Shown here in pieces: positions 46,095 through 54,194 of a stretch of DNA of 64,000 bases (position 1 is the first letter of the stretch; the number at the start of each line of letters is the position of its first letter). The stretch is from contig CANMBD010000001.1 in the NCBI GenBank assembly GCA_947495985.1, forward strand, positions 1,364,001 through 1,428,000, read 5' to 3'. The position numbers were made by a program, and so were the translations under genes. The stretch comes from an uncultured Sphingomonadaceae bacterium (GTDB taxonomy: Bacteria; Pseudomonadota; Alphaproteobacteria; Sphingomonadales; Sphingomonadaceae). The notes under the pieces were generated by a model. That model was given only the letters and a program-made list of their open reading frames with translations, was not told the DNA's origin and searched no databases.

Positions 46095-47198
46095 ATGAGT
46101 GACGCAAATTTAGAGACGCTCCTTGCAGCAAAGCTGATTGGCAGCAGTCCCAAAATGCAGCAATTGCGAATGCTGGTAAAATTCGCAGGTCGTTGCAACA
46201 GCTCCATCATGATCACCGGTCCCTCCGGTAGCGGTAAGGAAGTTGTAGCTGATGCGATCCACAGTATCTCACAGCGGGCTGCAGCCCCCAACATTACAGT
46301 TAACTGTGGTGCCCTGCCGGAGCAGCTGATTGAATCCGAATTGTTCGGCCATGAAAAAGGCAGTTTTACCGGCGCAGTCAACAAGCATGTCGGTTTGTTT
46401 GAACAGTCCAACGAAGGCACTATTTTTCTCGACGAAATCGGCGACATGCCTCTTAACATGCAAGTTAAATTGCTGCGGGTTCTGGAATCGCGGATAGTTA
46501 ACCGCGTTGGCGGCAACCAGAATATTCCGATCAATGTCAGAGTAATCGCTGCGACGCACAAAAATCTGGGTACCGCCATTCAACGCGGCTCTTTCCGCGA
46601 AGACCTGTTCTACCGGCTTTGTGTTGTACCCATCGAAGTCCCTGCCCTCAGCGAACGCACTGAAGACATTCCGGCATTAGTGGAACATTTTCTGAATAAT
46701 CAATCAGATAGCAACCCTCTGCCGATTTTTACCGCGGAGGCCTATGCGGCGCTTCAAAACTATGATTGGCCAGGCAACGTGCGTGAGTTACGCAACGTCG
46801 TTGAACGCGCTACAGTGTTCTTTTCCGGCCAGCAGGTCCATGCCCATGATATCGCGACCTTGGTTCAATCCGATATCATACCGGCAATCCATGGTCGGCA
46901 AGTGGAAGCACAGCCTCAGTTTGCTGAGAGCGCCCCGAGCATAGACAGCGAGGCAGATTTTGCACCCACCTCATCAATGTTCGCGGCACCACAGTTAAAC
47001 AACGTCATCGACCTCAACGCCCATCTCAAAAATGAAGAGCGCCGCATCATAATGCATGCTTTGGAAGCCTCACACGGCGTTGTTTCGAAAGCCGCACGGT
47101 CGATCAATATCAAACGGACCACGTTTATCGACAAGATGCGCAAACATAGTATCGATAAACAGCTGCAAGATAGCGTAGCATTAGCCGCCGGTTTTTAG
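46095..47198 (+). CDS. Sigma-54-dependent flagellar activator, FleQ/FlbD-like, without receiver domain
   Basis: A bacterial enhancer-binding protein of 367 residues that lacks a receiver domain and begins almost directly with the AAA+ domain: Walker A GPSGSGKE, GESELFGHEKGSFTGA-type loop (ELFGHEKGSFTGAV; GSFTGA instead of GAFTGA), Walker B GTIFLDEIGDMP, Arg finger region FREDLFYRL, WPGNVRELRN. A C-terminal Fis-type helix-turn-helix follows (ASHGVVSKAARSINIKRTTF). ATG 46095 is preferred to GTG 46059. Context makes it a flagellar regulator. Confidence 0.9.
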   Translation: MSDANLETLLAAKLIGSSPKMQQLRMLVKFAGRCNSSIMITGPSGSGKEVVADAIHSISQRAAAPNITVNCGALPEQLIESELFGHEKGSFTGAVNKHVGLFEQSNEGTIFLDEIGDMPLNMQVKLLRVLESRIVNRVGGNQNIPINVRVIAATHKNLGTAIQRGSFREDLFYRLCVVPIEVPALSERTEDIPALVEHFLNNQSDSNPLPIFTAEAYAALQNYDWPGNVRELRNVVERATVFFSGQQVHAHDIATLVQSDIIPAIHGRQVEAQPQFAESAPSIDSEADFAPTSSMFAAPQLNNVIDLNAHLKNEERRIIMHALEASHGVVSKAARSINIKRTTFIDKMRKHSIDKQLQDSVALAAGF

Positions 47199-47231
47199 CG
47201 CCAGCGCTATTGGTATCGTCTCTTCAGGGAC

Positions 47232-47627
47232 TTATCGCCCCGGAGCGATTGCCAGCCATGATTTCTCTATTTCATGTAGCATTTCCCGGGCGGACTCTGC
47301 TTTTTCAATGAATGAGACACCAACTTCCGCCTGAATCCGGCGACCCGCTTCCCGGTAGATGGTATGTAGCGTTTGGGCGAGATCACCAGCAGCTTCAAAA
47401 TCCAGCGATTCATCCAGTCCATTTAGAATGCCAAGCGCTTTCGCCCGAAATTCAAACATTTTTCCATGATCGTTGCGCTTTGCACTTTCGATCATCGCGT
47501 CCAGACTGTCACGCAGTTCAGCGAATAATATCGACACCAGATCATAAGGGTTGGCCGACAATACGTGGCTGTTCTTCTGAACCGATTGATAGCTCGATGC
47601 ACGGCGAATATTGGATTGAAATGTCAT
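47232..47627 (-). CDS. fliS: Flagellin export chaperone FliS
   Basis: Cytoplasmic helical-bundle chaperone that holds flagellin before export. The 131 residues include ANPYDLVSILFAELRDSLDAM, an early Tyr-rich segment (SSYQSVQ), and LNGLDESLDFEAAGDLAQTLHTIY, the FliS core. It ends the leftward flagellar gene run, 19 bases after fliD, and converges with the first activator. Confidence 0.93.
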   Translation of the reverse strand: MTFQSNIRRASSYQSVQKNSHVLSANPYDLVSILFAELRDSLDAMIESAKRNDHGKMFEFRAKALGILNGLDESLDFEAAGDLAQTLHTIYREAGRRIQAEVGVSFIEKAESAREMLHEIEKSWLAIAPGR

Positions 47628-47646
47628 TCTTTATTTCTCTCTAACG

Positions 47647-48999
47647 TCAGTTATCATCAAAAGATGCGAATTGTTGTTCGACATAGGATTGCGTTGCCCG
47701 AAGAACGGACAACTGCCGTTCCAAGCCAGCAAAAGTAGTTTGCAATTGTTCACGCAGGCGATCGCCCTCGTCAGTGATTTTTTCGCGGCGTTCCTCAATA
47801 GATTCCCGGATCGCATCAAGCCGCTCTTGTGCCTGTGCCAAAGCGCCATTCTCGTCCTGTAAGCGGGAAGAAATTGCATCAAGCGCTCCGCTCAAGCCCA
47901 CATTGGTCTCGCTCACGGTCACTGGCTCCAGCATCAATTTAATTCCGCCACTATCCAGTTCCAACGCCGCATCAAGACGAACATTATCGATACTCAAGGT
48001 GCCATCGCTTTCGGTGCGCACACCGATATCTGCGAGAGTCCGGAAATCACCGCTGTCCGCCAATTGGGTTGATGTCAGCTGGCTAAGCTGGCGGATGACT
48101 TCGCGGGCACCGCGATCACCAGCCAGCGGACCGCCGCTTACACCAGCCAGACCGGGCGCGGTTGCATCATTCAATGAACTGCGCAATTCATTATAGGCGG
48201 TAATGAATTCCGTCACGAGACTGCGAACATCCAGTGGTTCTGAATCACCGCTAATCGAAAAAACTGTGCCGGGTTCAGCCGCCAGTAAAGATAGCTGCAC
48301 TCCGGGAATGGCGCCGGTAACCGCATTGCTGCTGTTGGTCAGCTCTATGCCGTCAACCCGGATAATACTGTCTGCAGCCGCACCGATATTTGATAGGTTC
48401 AAGGCTGCTGAAGGCCCGCTCTGACCAATCGTGAAAGCGTTTTCGACGCCTTCCTGCGCTTCAAATACCAGACGAGATCCGGCATTGTCAGTCAATATAG
48501 AGGCTGTAACGCCGCTATTGCTGGCATTGATCGCATCTTTCAAACCGGCCAGACTGTTGTTGGTATCGTCGATGACAATATCGAAACTGCCACCGCTGTT
48601 GGTAATAGTAAGAGTGCGCTCGCCAATCGCGTCAGAAGCACTGGCAAAGACATCGGTCATTTCGCGCTGGGCAGCGGCTATTTGCACAACCTCTACGGAG
48701 GCCGGCAATCCTTCCGGCCGCGCATCTTCAAGCACGGTTGCGTTGGCCAGTTCGGTGCGACTGGATATCAGCTCACCGACAAAACCCTGACCATCGAGAG
48801 TTTCTTTCACTGCGTCGGAAAAGGTAGTCAGCGCCGAAGCGGTGGCGGCCATTGCCGATATCCGTGTGCTGTTAAGCTGGCTGCGTTCATTGAGCTGGCT
48901 CAACTTGACACCGGTTGATGCCGCGACGAGGTCGGACACCAATTGGGCAGAGTTGATACCGGAACCAGCACCGATACTGTTTATGACATTACCAAACAT
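47647..48999 (-). CDS. fliD: Flagellar filament cap protein FliD
   Basis: Pentameric cap that guides flagellin assembly. Of 450 residues, the N-terminus (INSIGAGSGINSAQLVSDLV) and the C-terminal coiled coil (ISSRLQDENGALAQAQERLD ... REQLQTTFAGLERQLSVL) are the export and D0/D1 parts, and the central part is variable. Seventy bases separate it from flhB, space enough for its own promoter, though none is clear. Confidence 0.95.
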   Translation of the reverse strand: MFGNVINSIGAGSGINSAQLVSDLVAASTGVKLSQLNERSQLNSTRISAMAATASALTTFSDAVKETLDGQGFVGELISSRTELANATVLEDARPEGLPASVEVVQIAAAQREMTDVFASASDAIGERTLTITNSGGSFDIVIDDTNNSLAGLKDAINASNSGVTASILTDNAGSRLVFEAQEGVENAFTIGQSGPSAALNLSNIGAAADSIIRVDGIELTNSSNAVTGAIPGVQLSLLAAEPGTVFSISGDSEPLDVRSLVTEFITAYNELRSSLNDATAPGLAGVSGGPLAGDRGAREVIRQLSQLTSTQLADSGDFRTLADIGVRTESDGTLSIDNVRLDAALELDSGGIKLMLEPVTVSETNVGLSGALDAISSRLQDENGALAQAQERLDAIRESIEERREKITDEGDRLREQLQTTFAGLERQLSVLRATQSYVEQQFASFDDN

Positions 49000-49069
49000 T
49001 ATTCTTTCACCTTCCTGGTGATTTACGGCACGTTTCGGGGCCGATTAAGATACAGTTTTTCATTTCAGA

Positions 49070-50212
49070 TCAGGCCATCCTGCTGCCGTCGGCACTATAT
49101 TGCATGTCTTCGGGCAGGCTGATTTTGGGTTTGTGGAGAGGGCTGACCAGTTTTTCATCCAGCTGGATGAGGAAGCTCAGTATGGCAGCGACCACTGCAT
49201 AGAGGCGATCATCAATGGTCTCTCCTACCTCTGACGTGTAGTAGATGGAGCGGGTCAAATCCTGATATTCCATAACCGGCGTACCAACTTCTGCCGCCAT
49301 TTCACGCATGGCCAGAGCTATCGTGTCACAGCCTTTACCCAGCACCACAGGCGCATAATCCTGTTCCCGGTCATAGCGCAGCGCGACGGCAAAGTGGGTT
49401 GGATTAACCAGCAGAACGGTGGCGTCTGCGACAGCCTTGCGGGTCGAATCGCTGAGCATCTCACTGCGGCGCTGACGCTGGATAGCCCTGGTGTCAGGTG
49501 AACCTTCGGTTTGTTTATACTCGTCCTTGACCTCTTGTTTGGTCATTTTCAGGCGCTTCGTCCGCTGGAACAACTGGATTGGCACATCAATCATCGCGAT
49601 CAGCATCAGGCTTACGGTGATACCGACCAACAGTTTCAGGAAAAGCGACGTGTAGCTGGCAACCGCCATATCCAAATCCTGCGCACCCAACTGGGCAAGA
49701 TCGCCAAAATGCATGGACAATATGGACCCGCCGACCGCTCCAAGCAGCAGGACTTTCATGATCGACTTGCCAAGCTCCATCAGACCATTGGTTCCGAATA
49801 TTTTCCCCATCCCCTTTATCGGATCCAGCTTGGATGGTTTGGGCTTCATTGCAGACCAGCGAAAACCCAGTGATCCCAGCAATGCAGGTGTCGCTATTGC
49901 GGCAACCAGCAGCATGGCGAACAGGCTCATAAATTCCGGTACGATACCGGAGACGAGTGAAAAACTGCGCCCTTCTATGTCGAATATCTCAACATCACGA
50001 TGATCGAAAATCAGCGCGCTGGCGAGCATATCGGCAAGCGCCTGATACAGCGTACCACCAAAAATCACGACCGCCACGGTACCAAAAAAAATAACCATCG
50101 CGCCGCCAAGGTCCTGGGACTTGAGGACATCACCTTTCTCGGCGCTGTCCTTCAGTTTCTTGGGGGTTGGTGCTTCGGTCTTTTCGCCGCCACTGGGTGA
50201 TTCCTGTGCCAC
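49070..50212 (-). CDS. flhB: Flagellar export gate protein FlhB
   Basis: Inner-membrane substrate-specificity switch of the flagellar type III exporter. Four membrane helices (about 33-55, 88-112, 150-168, 185-210) are followed by a cytoplasmic domain with the autocleavage motif NPTH at 270-273. The start is GTG at 50212, overlapping the fliR stop by one base. The N-terminus is Lys-rich (EAPTPKKLKDSAEKG) as in the family. Confidence 0.97.
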   Translation of the reverse strand: MAQESPSGGEKTEAPTPKKLKDSAEKGDVLKSQDLGGAMVIFFGTVAVVIFGGTLYQALADMLASALIFDHRDVEIFDIEGRSFSLVSGIVPEFMSLFAMLLVAAIATPALLGSLGFRWSAMKPKPSKLDPIKGMGKIFGTNGLMELGKSIMKVLLLGAVGGSILSMHFGDLAQLGAQDLDMAVASYTSLFLKLLVGITVSLMLIAMIDVPIQLFQRTKRLKMTKQEVKDEYKQTEGSPDTRAIQRQRRSEMLSDSTRKAVADATVLLVNPTHFAVALRYDREQDYAPVVLGKGCDTIALAMREMAAEVGTPVMEYQDLTRSIYYTSEVGETIDDRLYAVVAAILSFLIQLDEKLVSPLHKPKISLPEDMQYSADGSRMA

Positions 50213-50994
50213 TATCCGCCTCCCGCGATGAAGACGGCTTGATTGAGGCCCATGCCCAAAGACTGGACAATCGTATCGGCCATGATCGGCGCGGTTATTG
50301 CCAACATCACCAAGCCAGCTGTAATTGTGACCGGAATACCGACAGCGAACAGGTTAAGCGCTGGTGCCGTTCGAGCCAGGAAGCCCATAACAAATTGAAT
50401 GAGGATGAGCGCGCCGCCAACAGGCAGAGCAATGAGCAGCCCCATGGAAAATAACGTGCCGCCAAATTTCACCATGCCTAGCAACAATTCGGGACCCAGA
50501 AATGCAAAGCCCGGCGGCAGAGCAGAATAGCTTTCGACAATCGCCGCGATCAACATCAAATGGCCATCGATAGCGAGCAGCAACAGCGTCGCCACGATCA
50601 TTAAAAACTGACCGATAACCGGGGTAGATTGCCCTGTTTGCGGGTCCGCCATGCTGGCAAAGCCGAGACCCATGGCGTTACTGATTGTTTCACCTGCGAT
50701 AAGCACGCTGGCAAAGCCCAGCTGTAACGCAAAACCGATGGCAAGGCCGAGCAGCACTTCACCCATTACGAAAATCATGTTGTGCAGGGTGATCGCTGAA
50801 TCCGTCGGCAAGTCGAAACTTACGCTGTTGGTTGCGACCATACCGATCATGAACGCTAGGACGATGCGGATTTGGACGGGGACATTGGCGGCACCAAATA
50901 CTGGCGTCACGACCATCGCCGCACCGGGGCGGATCATCGCCATCATCCACATCCAGACCTGGCTTTCAACATCAGCGAAACCGGACAAGATCAT
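50212..50994 (-). CDS. fliR: Flagellar export gate protein FliR
   Basis: Membrane component of the export gate. From the ATG at 50994 (MILSGFAD), which overlaps the fliQ stop as ATGA, the 260-residue protein has about six hydrophobic helices and the family segments FASMADPQTGQSTPVIGQFL and MGFLARTAPALNLFAVGIPV. The open frame extends further upstream, but that is inside fliQ. Confidence 0.96.
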   Translation of the reverse strand: MILSGFADVESQVWMWMMAMIRPGAAMVVTPVFGAANVPVQIRIVLAFMIGMVATNSVSFDLPTDSAITLHNMIFVMGEVLLGLAIGFALQLGFASVLIAGETISNAMGLGFASMADPQTGQSTPVIGQFLMIVATLLLLAIDGHLMLIAAIVESYSALPPGFAFLGPELLLGMVKFGGTLFSMGLLIALPVGGALILIQFVMGFLARTAPALNLFAVGIPVTITAGLVMLAITAPIMADTIVQSLGMGLNQAVFIAGGG

Positions 50995-51266
50995 AAGAGT
51001 AAATCCGGAATTCTGGTGTAAATTTCGCGCGTGAAATCGACAATCAGAACAAGGATTGAACCACCAAAAATTGCCGCAACAATAGCAACGATAACTAGCT
51101 TGGGCACGAAGGTCAGTGTTTGCTCGTTGACCGATGTTGCCGCCTGAACCATGCCGAGGACAAGTCCGACCAGCAAAGCCGGGATCAAAAACGGGGCGGC
51201 GGCGAGAGCGGTGACCCACAAGGCTTGCTGCGCAATACCGACGAAGAAATCTGCATTATCGGTCAT
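50991..51266 (-). CDS. fliQ: Flagellar export gate protein FliQ
   Basis: A 91-residue protein with two membrane helices (about 15-38 and 55-76) and the family core PFLIPALLVGLVLGMVQAAT, NEQTLTFVPKL. It starts two bases after the fliP stop. Confidence 0.96.
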   Translation of the reverse strand: MTDNADFFVGIAQQALWVTALAAAPFLIPALLVGLVLGMVQAATSVNEQTLTFVPKLVIVAIVAAIFGGSILVLIVDFTREIYTRIPDLLL

Positions 51267-51268
51267 GG

Positions 51269-52045
51269 CTAGCTCGCAAACGAGGCCGCTAGAGAGCCCA
51301 TGGTAAGGGCCCAGCCATCTACAAGGACGAAAAGTAGCAGTTTGAACGGCATCGATATAATCACCGGCGACAACATCATCATACCGAGCGACATCAAAAC
51401 GGCAGCCACGACCAGATCGATGATCAGGAAAGGCAGGAATATGAGAAAGCCGATCTGAAAAGCGGTTTTCAGCTCGCTGGTGACAAAGGCAGGCAGCATG
51501 ATCGAGAAAGGAATATCTTCAGTCGATTCAAAACCGTCTTCATTGGCAAGATCCATGAACAGGCGAAGGTCGCTTTGGCGAGTCTGTTTCGCCATAAATT
51601 TATGCATGACCTTGCCAGACCGATCAATGGCTTCGGTCAACGTGATCTCGTCTGCCGAATAGGGCGTGATCGCTTGTTCGTTTATCTTTTCAATACTCGG
51701 CGCCATGACAAACAGCGAGAGAAACAGGGACAGGCCGATCAGCACCTGATTGGGCGGTGTCTGTTGCAGGCCCAGTGCATGGCGCAAGATCGAGAGGACA
51801 ATGATGATCCGTGTAAAGCTGGTCATCATCAGGACTATTGATGGCAATATCGTCAGCAACCCCATGACGATGAGGATTTGCAATGTCGTGCTCAACGGTT
51901 GCCCGTCTCCCGACACATCATCCAGCGCTCGTTCCAGGGCAGCCGAGGCACCTGGCGCAGTATCTTGTGCGAAGCCCGGACCCGCAATGAATGCGGATGC
52001 GATGATCGCGACAATGATCCAGATGGTTTTGAGATTAATCTGCAT
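51269..52045 (-). CDS. fliP: Flagellar export gate protein FliP
   Basis: Core pore subunit of the exporter, made with a cleavable signal peptide (about residues 1-26, GPGFAQ). FliP signatures: [34 protein letters not shown] and [22 protein letters not shown], ending in the membrane segment [19 protein letters not shown] 52045 is taken as start, preceded by GATGAG; ATG 52054 is an alternative. The gene overlaps fliO slightly. Confidence 0.96.
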   Translation of the reverse strand: MQINLKTIWIIVAIIASAFIAGPGFAQDTAPGASAALERALDDVSGDGQPLSTTLQILIVMGLLTILPSIVLMMTSFTRIIIVLSILRHALGLQQTPPNQVLIGLSLFLSLFVMAPSIEKINEQAITPYSADEITLTEAIDRSGKVMHKFMAKQTRQSDLRLFMDLANEDGFESTEDIPFSIMLPAFVTSELKTAFQIGFLIFLPFLIIDLVVAAVLMSLGMMMLSPVIISMPFKLLLFVLVDGWALTMGSLAASFAS

Positions 52046-52289
52046 TTTTCTCATCAACTTTTGCAACACCATTGCGGGTGACCGAGAGGAGTATCTTGCG
52101 CCCTTCAAAATCGACAACGGCTAGTTTGTTGTTCACGCCAATCGGCATCACTTCGACGATATTGAGGCTGGTTGATTTCTGACGCATCATCGTCTGCGGT
52201 TGATATTTGCGATAGAGCCAGAGCGTCCCGTAAATCAGCAAGCCGATCAGCGGCAGCATGATTGCGAGTTTGAGAATGTAAAAGGTCAT
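52035..52289 (-). CDS. fliO: Flagellar biosynthesis protein FliO
   Basis: Small assembly factor for the FliP pore. The 84 residues have one N-terminal membrane helix ([20 protein letters not shown]) and a short cytoplasmic beta-rich part ([20 protein letters not shown]) that matches FliO. It starts at the last base of the fliN stop. Confidence 0.88.
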   Translation of the reverse strand: MTFYILKLAIMLPLIGLLIYGTLWLYRKYQPQTMMRQKSTSLNIVEVMPIGVNNKLAVVDFEGRKILLSVTRNGVAKVDEKNAD

Positions 52290-52630
52290 CAGGTGCGCCT
52301 TTCCACGCGCGCCCGTGCCATACCGTTCGATACTATTTCCGCGATCCTTACACCGAATTTATTCTTGACCGGAACAACCTCGCCGCGGGCCACCAGGGTA
52401 CCATTGACGTTAATGTCAATCAGCTGGTCGACTTGTCGGTCAAGCTCGACGACTGACCCTTCACGCAGGTCCATTATGTCAGATACCGTCATCGACACGC
52501 TGCCAACTTCGACCGACAGGCGAACCTTGATATCGGCCAGAAAGGCATAGTGATCCTGCGGCTGGCTGATATTCACATCGGCCGGTTCTGCGGCTCCCAG
52601 AGCCTCGCTATCATGAGTCATATCGTTCAT
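52289..52630 (-). CDS. fliN: Flagellar motor switch protein FliN
   Basis: C-ring protein of the SpoA family. After an N-terminal tail, the 113-residue protein shows KVRLSVEVGSVSMTVSDIMDL, GSVVELDRQVDQLIDINVNG and LVARGEVVPVKNKFGVRI, the FliN core. It follows fliM by nine bases. Confidence 0.96.
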   Translation of the reverse strand: MNDMTHDSEALGAAEPADVNISQPQDHYAFLADIKVRLSVEVGSVSMTVSDIMDLREGSVVELDRQVDQLIDINVNGTLVARGEVVPVKNKFGVRIAEIVSNGMARARVERRT

Positions 52631-52639
52631 TTTCTGGTC

Positions 52640-53554
52640 CTATAGAAACTGTTTGATTTTGAATGCGACACCGCCATTTTGTTCGCCGATGCTGCCACGT
52701 GCGAAGACGCGGTCACCGACGATCAGTGGTACGTTATCGGTTGGAGAAACTGGCAATATGTCACCGACGGCAAGCCGGGACAGTTTAGACAAGTCCATTG
52801 TCGGACGTGCCAGGACGGAGCGAACAGGCATGTAAACCTGATCGAAGGATTCTTTCAGCGACCGCTGCCAGGCTGGATCGATAGCGTTCGTTTCCCGGCT
52901 TACCGGGCGATGCAGCTGTGGTTCGATAGCCGTAAGGCCGTCAATCGGTTGAGCAAAATCAATGGCTTCCACCGCATGGCCCGAAAGCGCGATCCGAGCA
53001 GAGCTGACAAGAATATTGGGATCTTCGAGATCCATCTCGAGATCGTCCTTGTCATGAATATATCCGGCATAACGAAACGTGGTTTCATAAACCACCGACC
53101 AACTCTCGGCGAGACTATCGGCTATGGCTTTTCCAAGACGATCAATCATCGCCGTTTCGGACCGCGAAAGCTTTCCTTCTGCGCAGGTTTCGCCATCAAA
53201 TTGCCCACCAAAAAAACAGTCGACACAACCGGTCAGAAACAGACGCGAAACCCGAACCCACATAGGAGGCCCCGACGTACCGGAATGATATTCCAGATAG
53301 ACTGCGTCACCTTCCAGTGCCTCATGCCATTTGGGGAATTGCAATGTGTCGCTGCTGGCCATTTCGACGCCCAACTCACAACTGACAATACTCATCAGAT
53401 GGGTTTTGATCCGGCTCGCCAACTTTTTCTCGACCTTCCGATACACTGTTAAAAGCATATCGTCAGGACCGCCTTTTTTCAGCAGACTGTGCTCGGCTGG
53501 CGCGCGGTCAGTTGCTGCGCTGGCGGAGGCATTTTCTGTGGTAGGCTGGGACAT
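52640..53554 (-). CDS. fliM: Flagellar motor switch protein FliM, lacking the CheY-binding N-terminal motif
   Basis: C-ring protein linking FliG to FliN. The 304-residue product keeps the FliM middle domain (FFGGQFDG, LSRSETAMIDRLGKAIADSLAE) and the C-terminal SpoA domain (LAVGDILPVS, VFARGSIGEQNGGVAFKI). The N-terminal 35 residues are Ala/Ser/Thr-rich and contain no LSQxEIDALL motif, the peptide through which CheY-P binds FliM in most bacteria. The extended frame to 53623 does not supply one either. ATG 53554 follows AGAAGGCGA. Confidence 0.9.
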   Translation of the reverse strand: MSQPTTENASASAATDRAPAEHSLLKKGGPDDMLLTVYRKVEKKLASRIKTHLMSIVSCELGVEMASSDTLQFPKWHEALEGDAVYLEYHSGTSGPPMWVRVSRLFLTGCVDCFFGGQFDGETCAEGKLSRSETAMIDRLGKAIADSLAESWSVVYETTFRYAGYIHDKDDLEMDLEDPNILVSSARIALSGHAVEAIDFAQPIDGLTAIEPQLHRPVSRETNAIDPAWQRSLKESFDQVYMPVRSVLARPTMDLSKLSRLAVGDILPVSPTDNVPLIVGDRVFARGSIGEQNGGVAFKIKQFL

Positions 53555-53576
53555 CGGTTTATCGCCTTCTAAAATC

Positions 53577-54149
53577 TTACTGAATGACCATGCTGGTGAA
53601 ATAGACGTCCTCAATTCCGCCAAATCCTGACTTTTCTTTCAGGGTGGCATTGATGACATCGCGGAGCTTTTTCTTGAGCTCACGCTTGCCTTCGGACGTG
53701 TCCAGTTCGAACGGATCTTGTTGCCCCAGTTCCATCAGGATAGCGGAACGGATGGCAATCTCATGCTCGGTCACATGCTCAAAGACACGCTCGTCATAAT
53801 AGGTTGAGATAGCGAGCGACAATTGCGCAAAGCTCTCAGAATTCGAGAGATTCGATGTGAACGGCTGCTCGATCTGATGATAAGTAATTTTGAAATTACT
53901 ATCGTTCGGCTCCGATATTGCGGTCTTGGCTTCCCTTTCGCTAACGGCTGAGCCGTCTTTCAAAATTATCTTGGGCTTGTTTGGGTCTTCAGGTTCCAGA
54001 CCGTCACTGTTCATCGTACCGGCGACATAAAATCCGCCAGCCGCGCCGCCGCCGCCAAGAACAGCAACTGCAGCAAGCCCAATGATGAGGCCTTTCATCT
54101 TACCCTTTTTCTTTTTGGGCTTTTCTTCTTCCGAATTGGTATCTGACAT
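53577..54149 (-). CDS. fliL: Flagellar basal-body-associated protein FliL
   Basis: Inner-membrane protein near the stators. The 190 residues have a Lys-rich cytoplasmic start (EEEKPKKKKGKMKG), one membrane helix (about 18-42, Gly-rich) and a periplasmic domain with FTSNLSNSESFAQLSLAISTYYDERV and IRSAILMELGQQDPFELDTSEG. AGAGGTCAAA precedes the ATG. Confidence 0.94.
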   Translation of the reverse strand: MSDTNSEEEKPKKKKGKMKGLIIGLAAVAVLGGGGAAGGFYVAGTMNSDGLEPEDPNKPKIILKDGSAVSEREAKTAISEPNDSNFKITYHQIEQPFTSNLSNSESFAQLSLAISTYYDERVFEHVTEHEIAIRSAILMELGQQDPFELDTSEGKRELKKKLRDVINATLKEKSGFGGIEDVYFTSMVIQ

Positions 54150-54194
54150 TTTGACCTCTGAAGTTTCTATTCGTTTTAATGGGTGGTTTCAGGC

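Noticed and set aside
47196..47215. TAGCGCCAGCGCTA palindrome between the first activator and fliS
   Set aside because: Could be a small bidirectional hairpin, but the loop is minimal and no T run follows on either strand.
52679..53452. 257-codon plus-strand ORF opposite fliM
   Set aside because: Antisense shadow of fliM inside a continuous operon.
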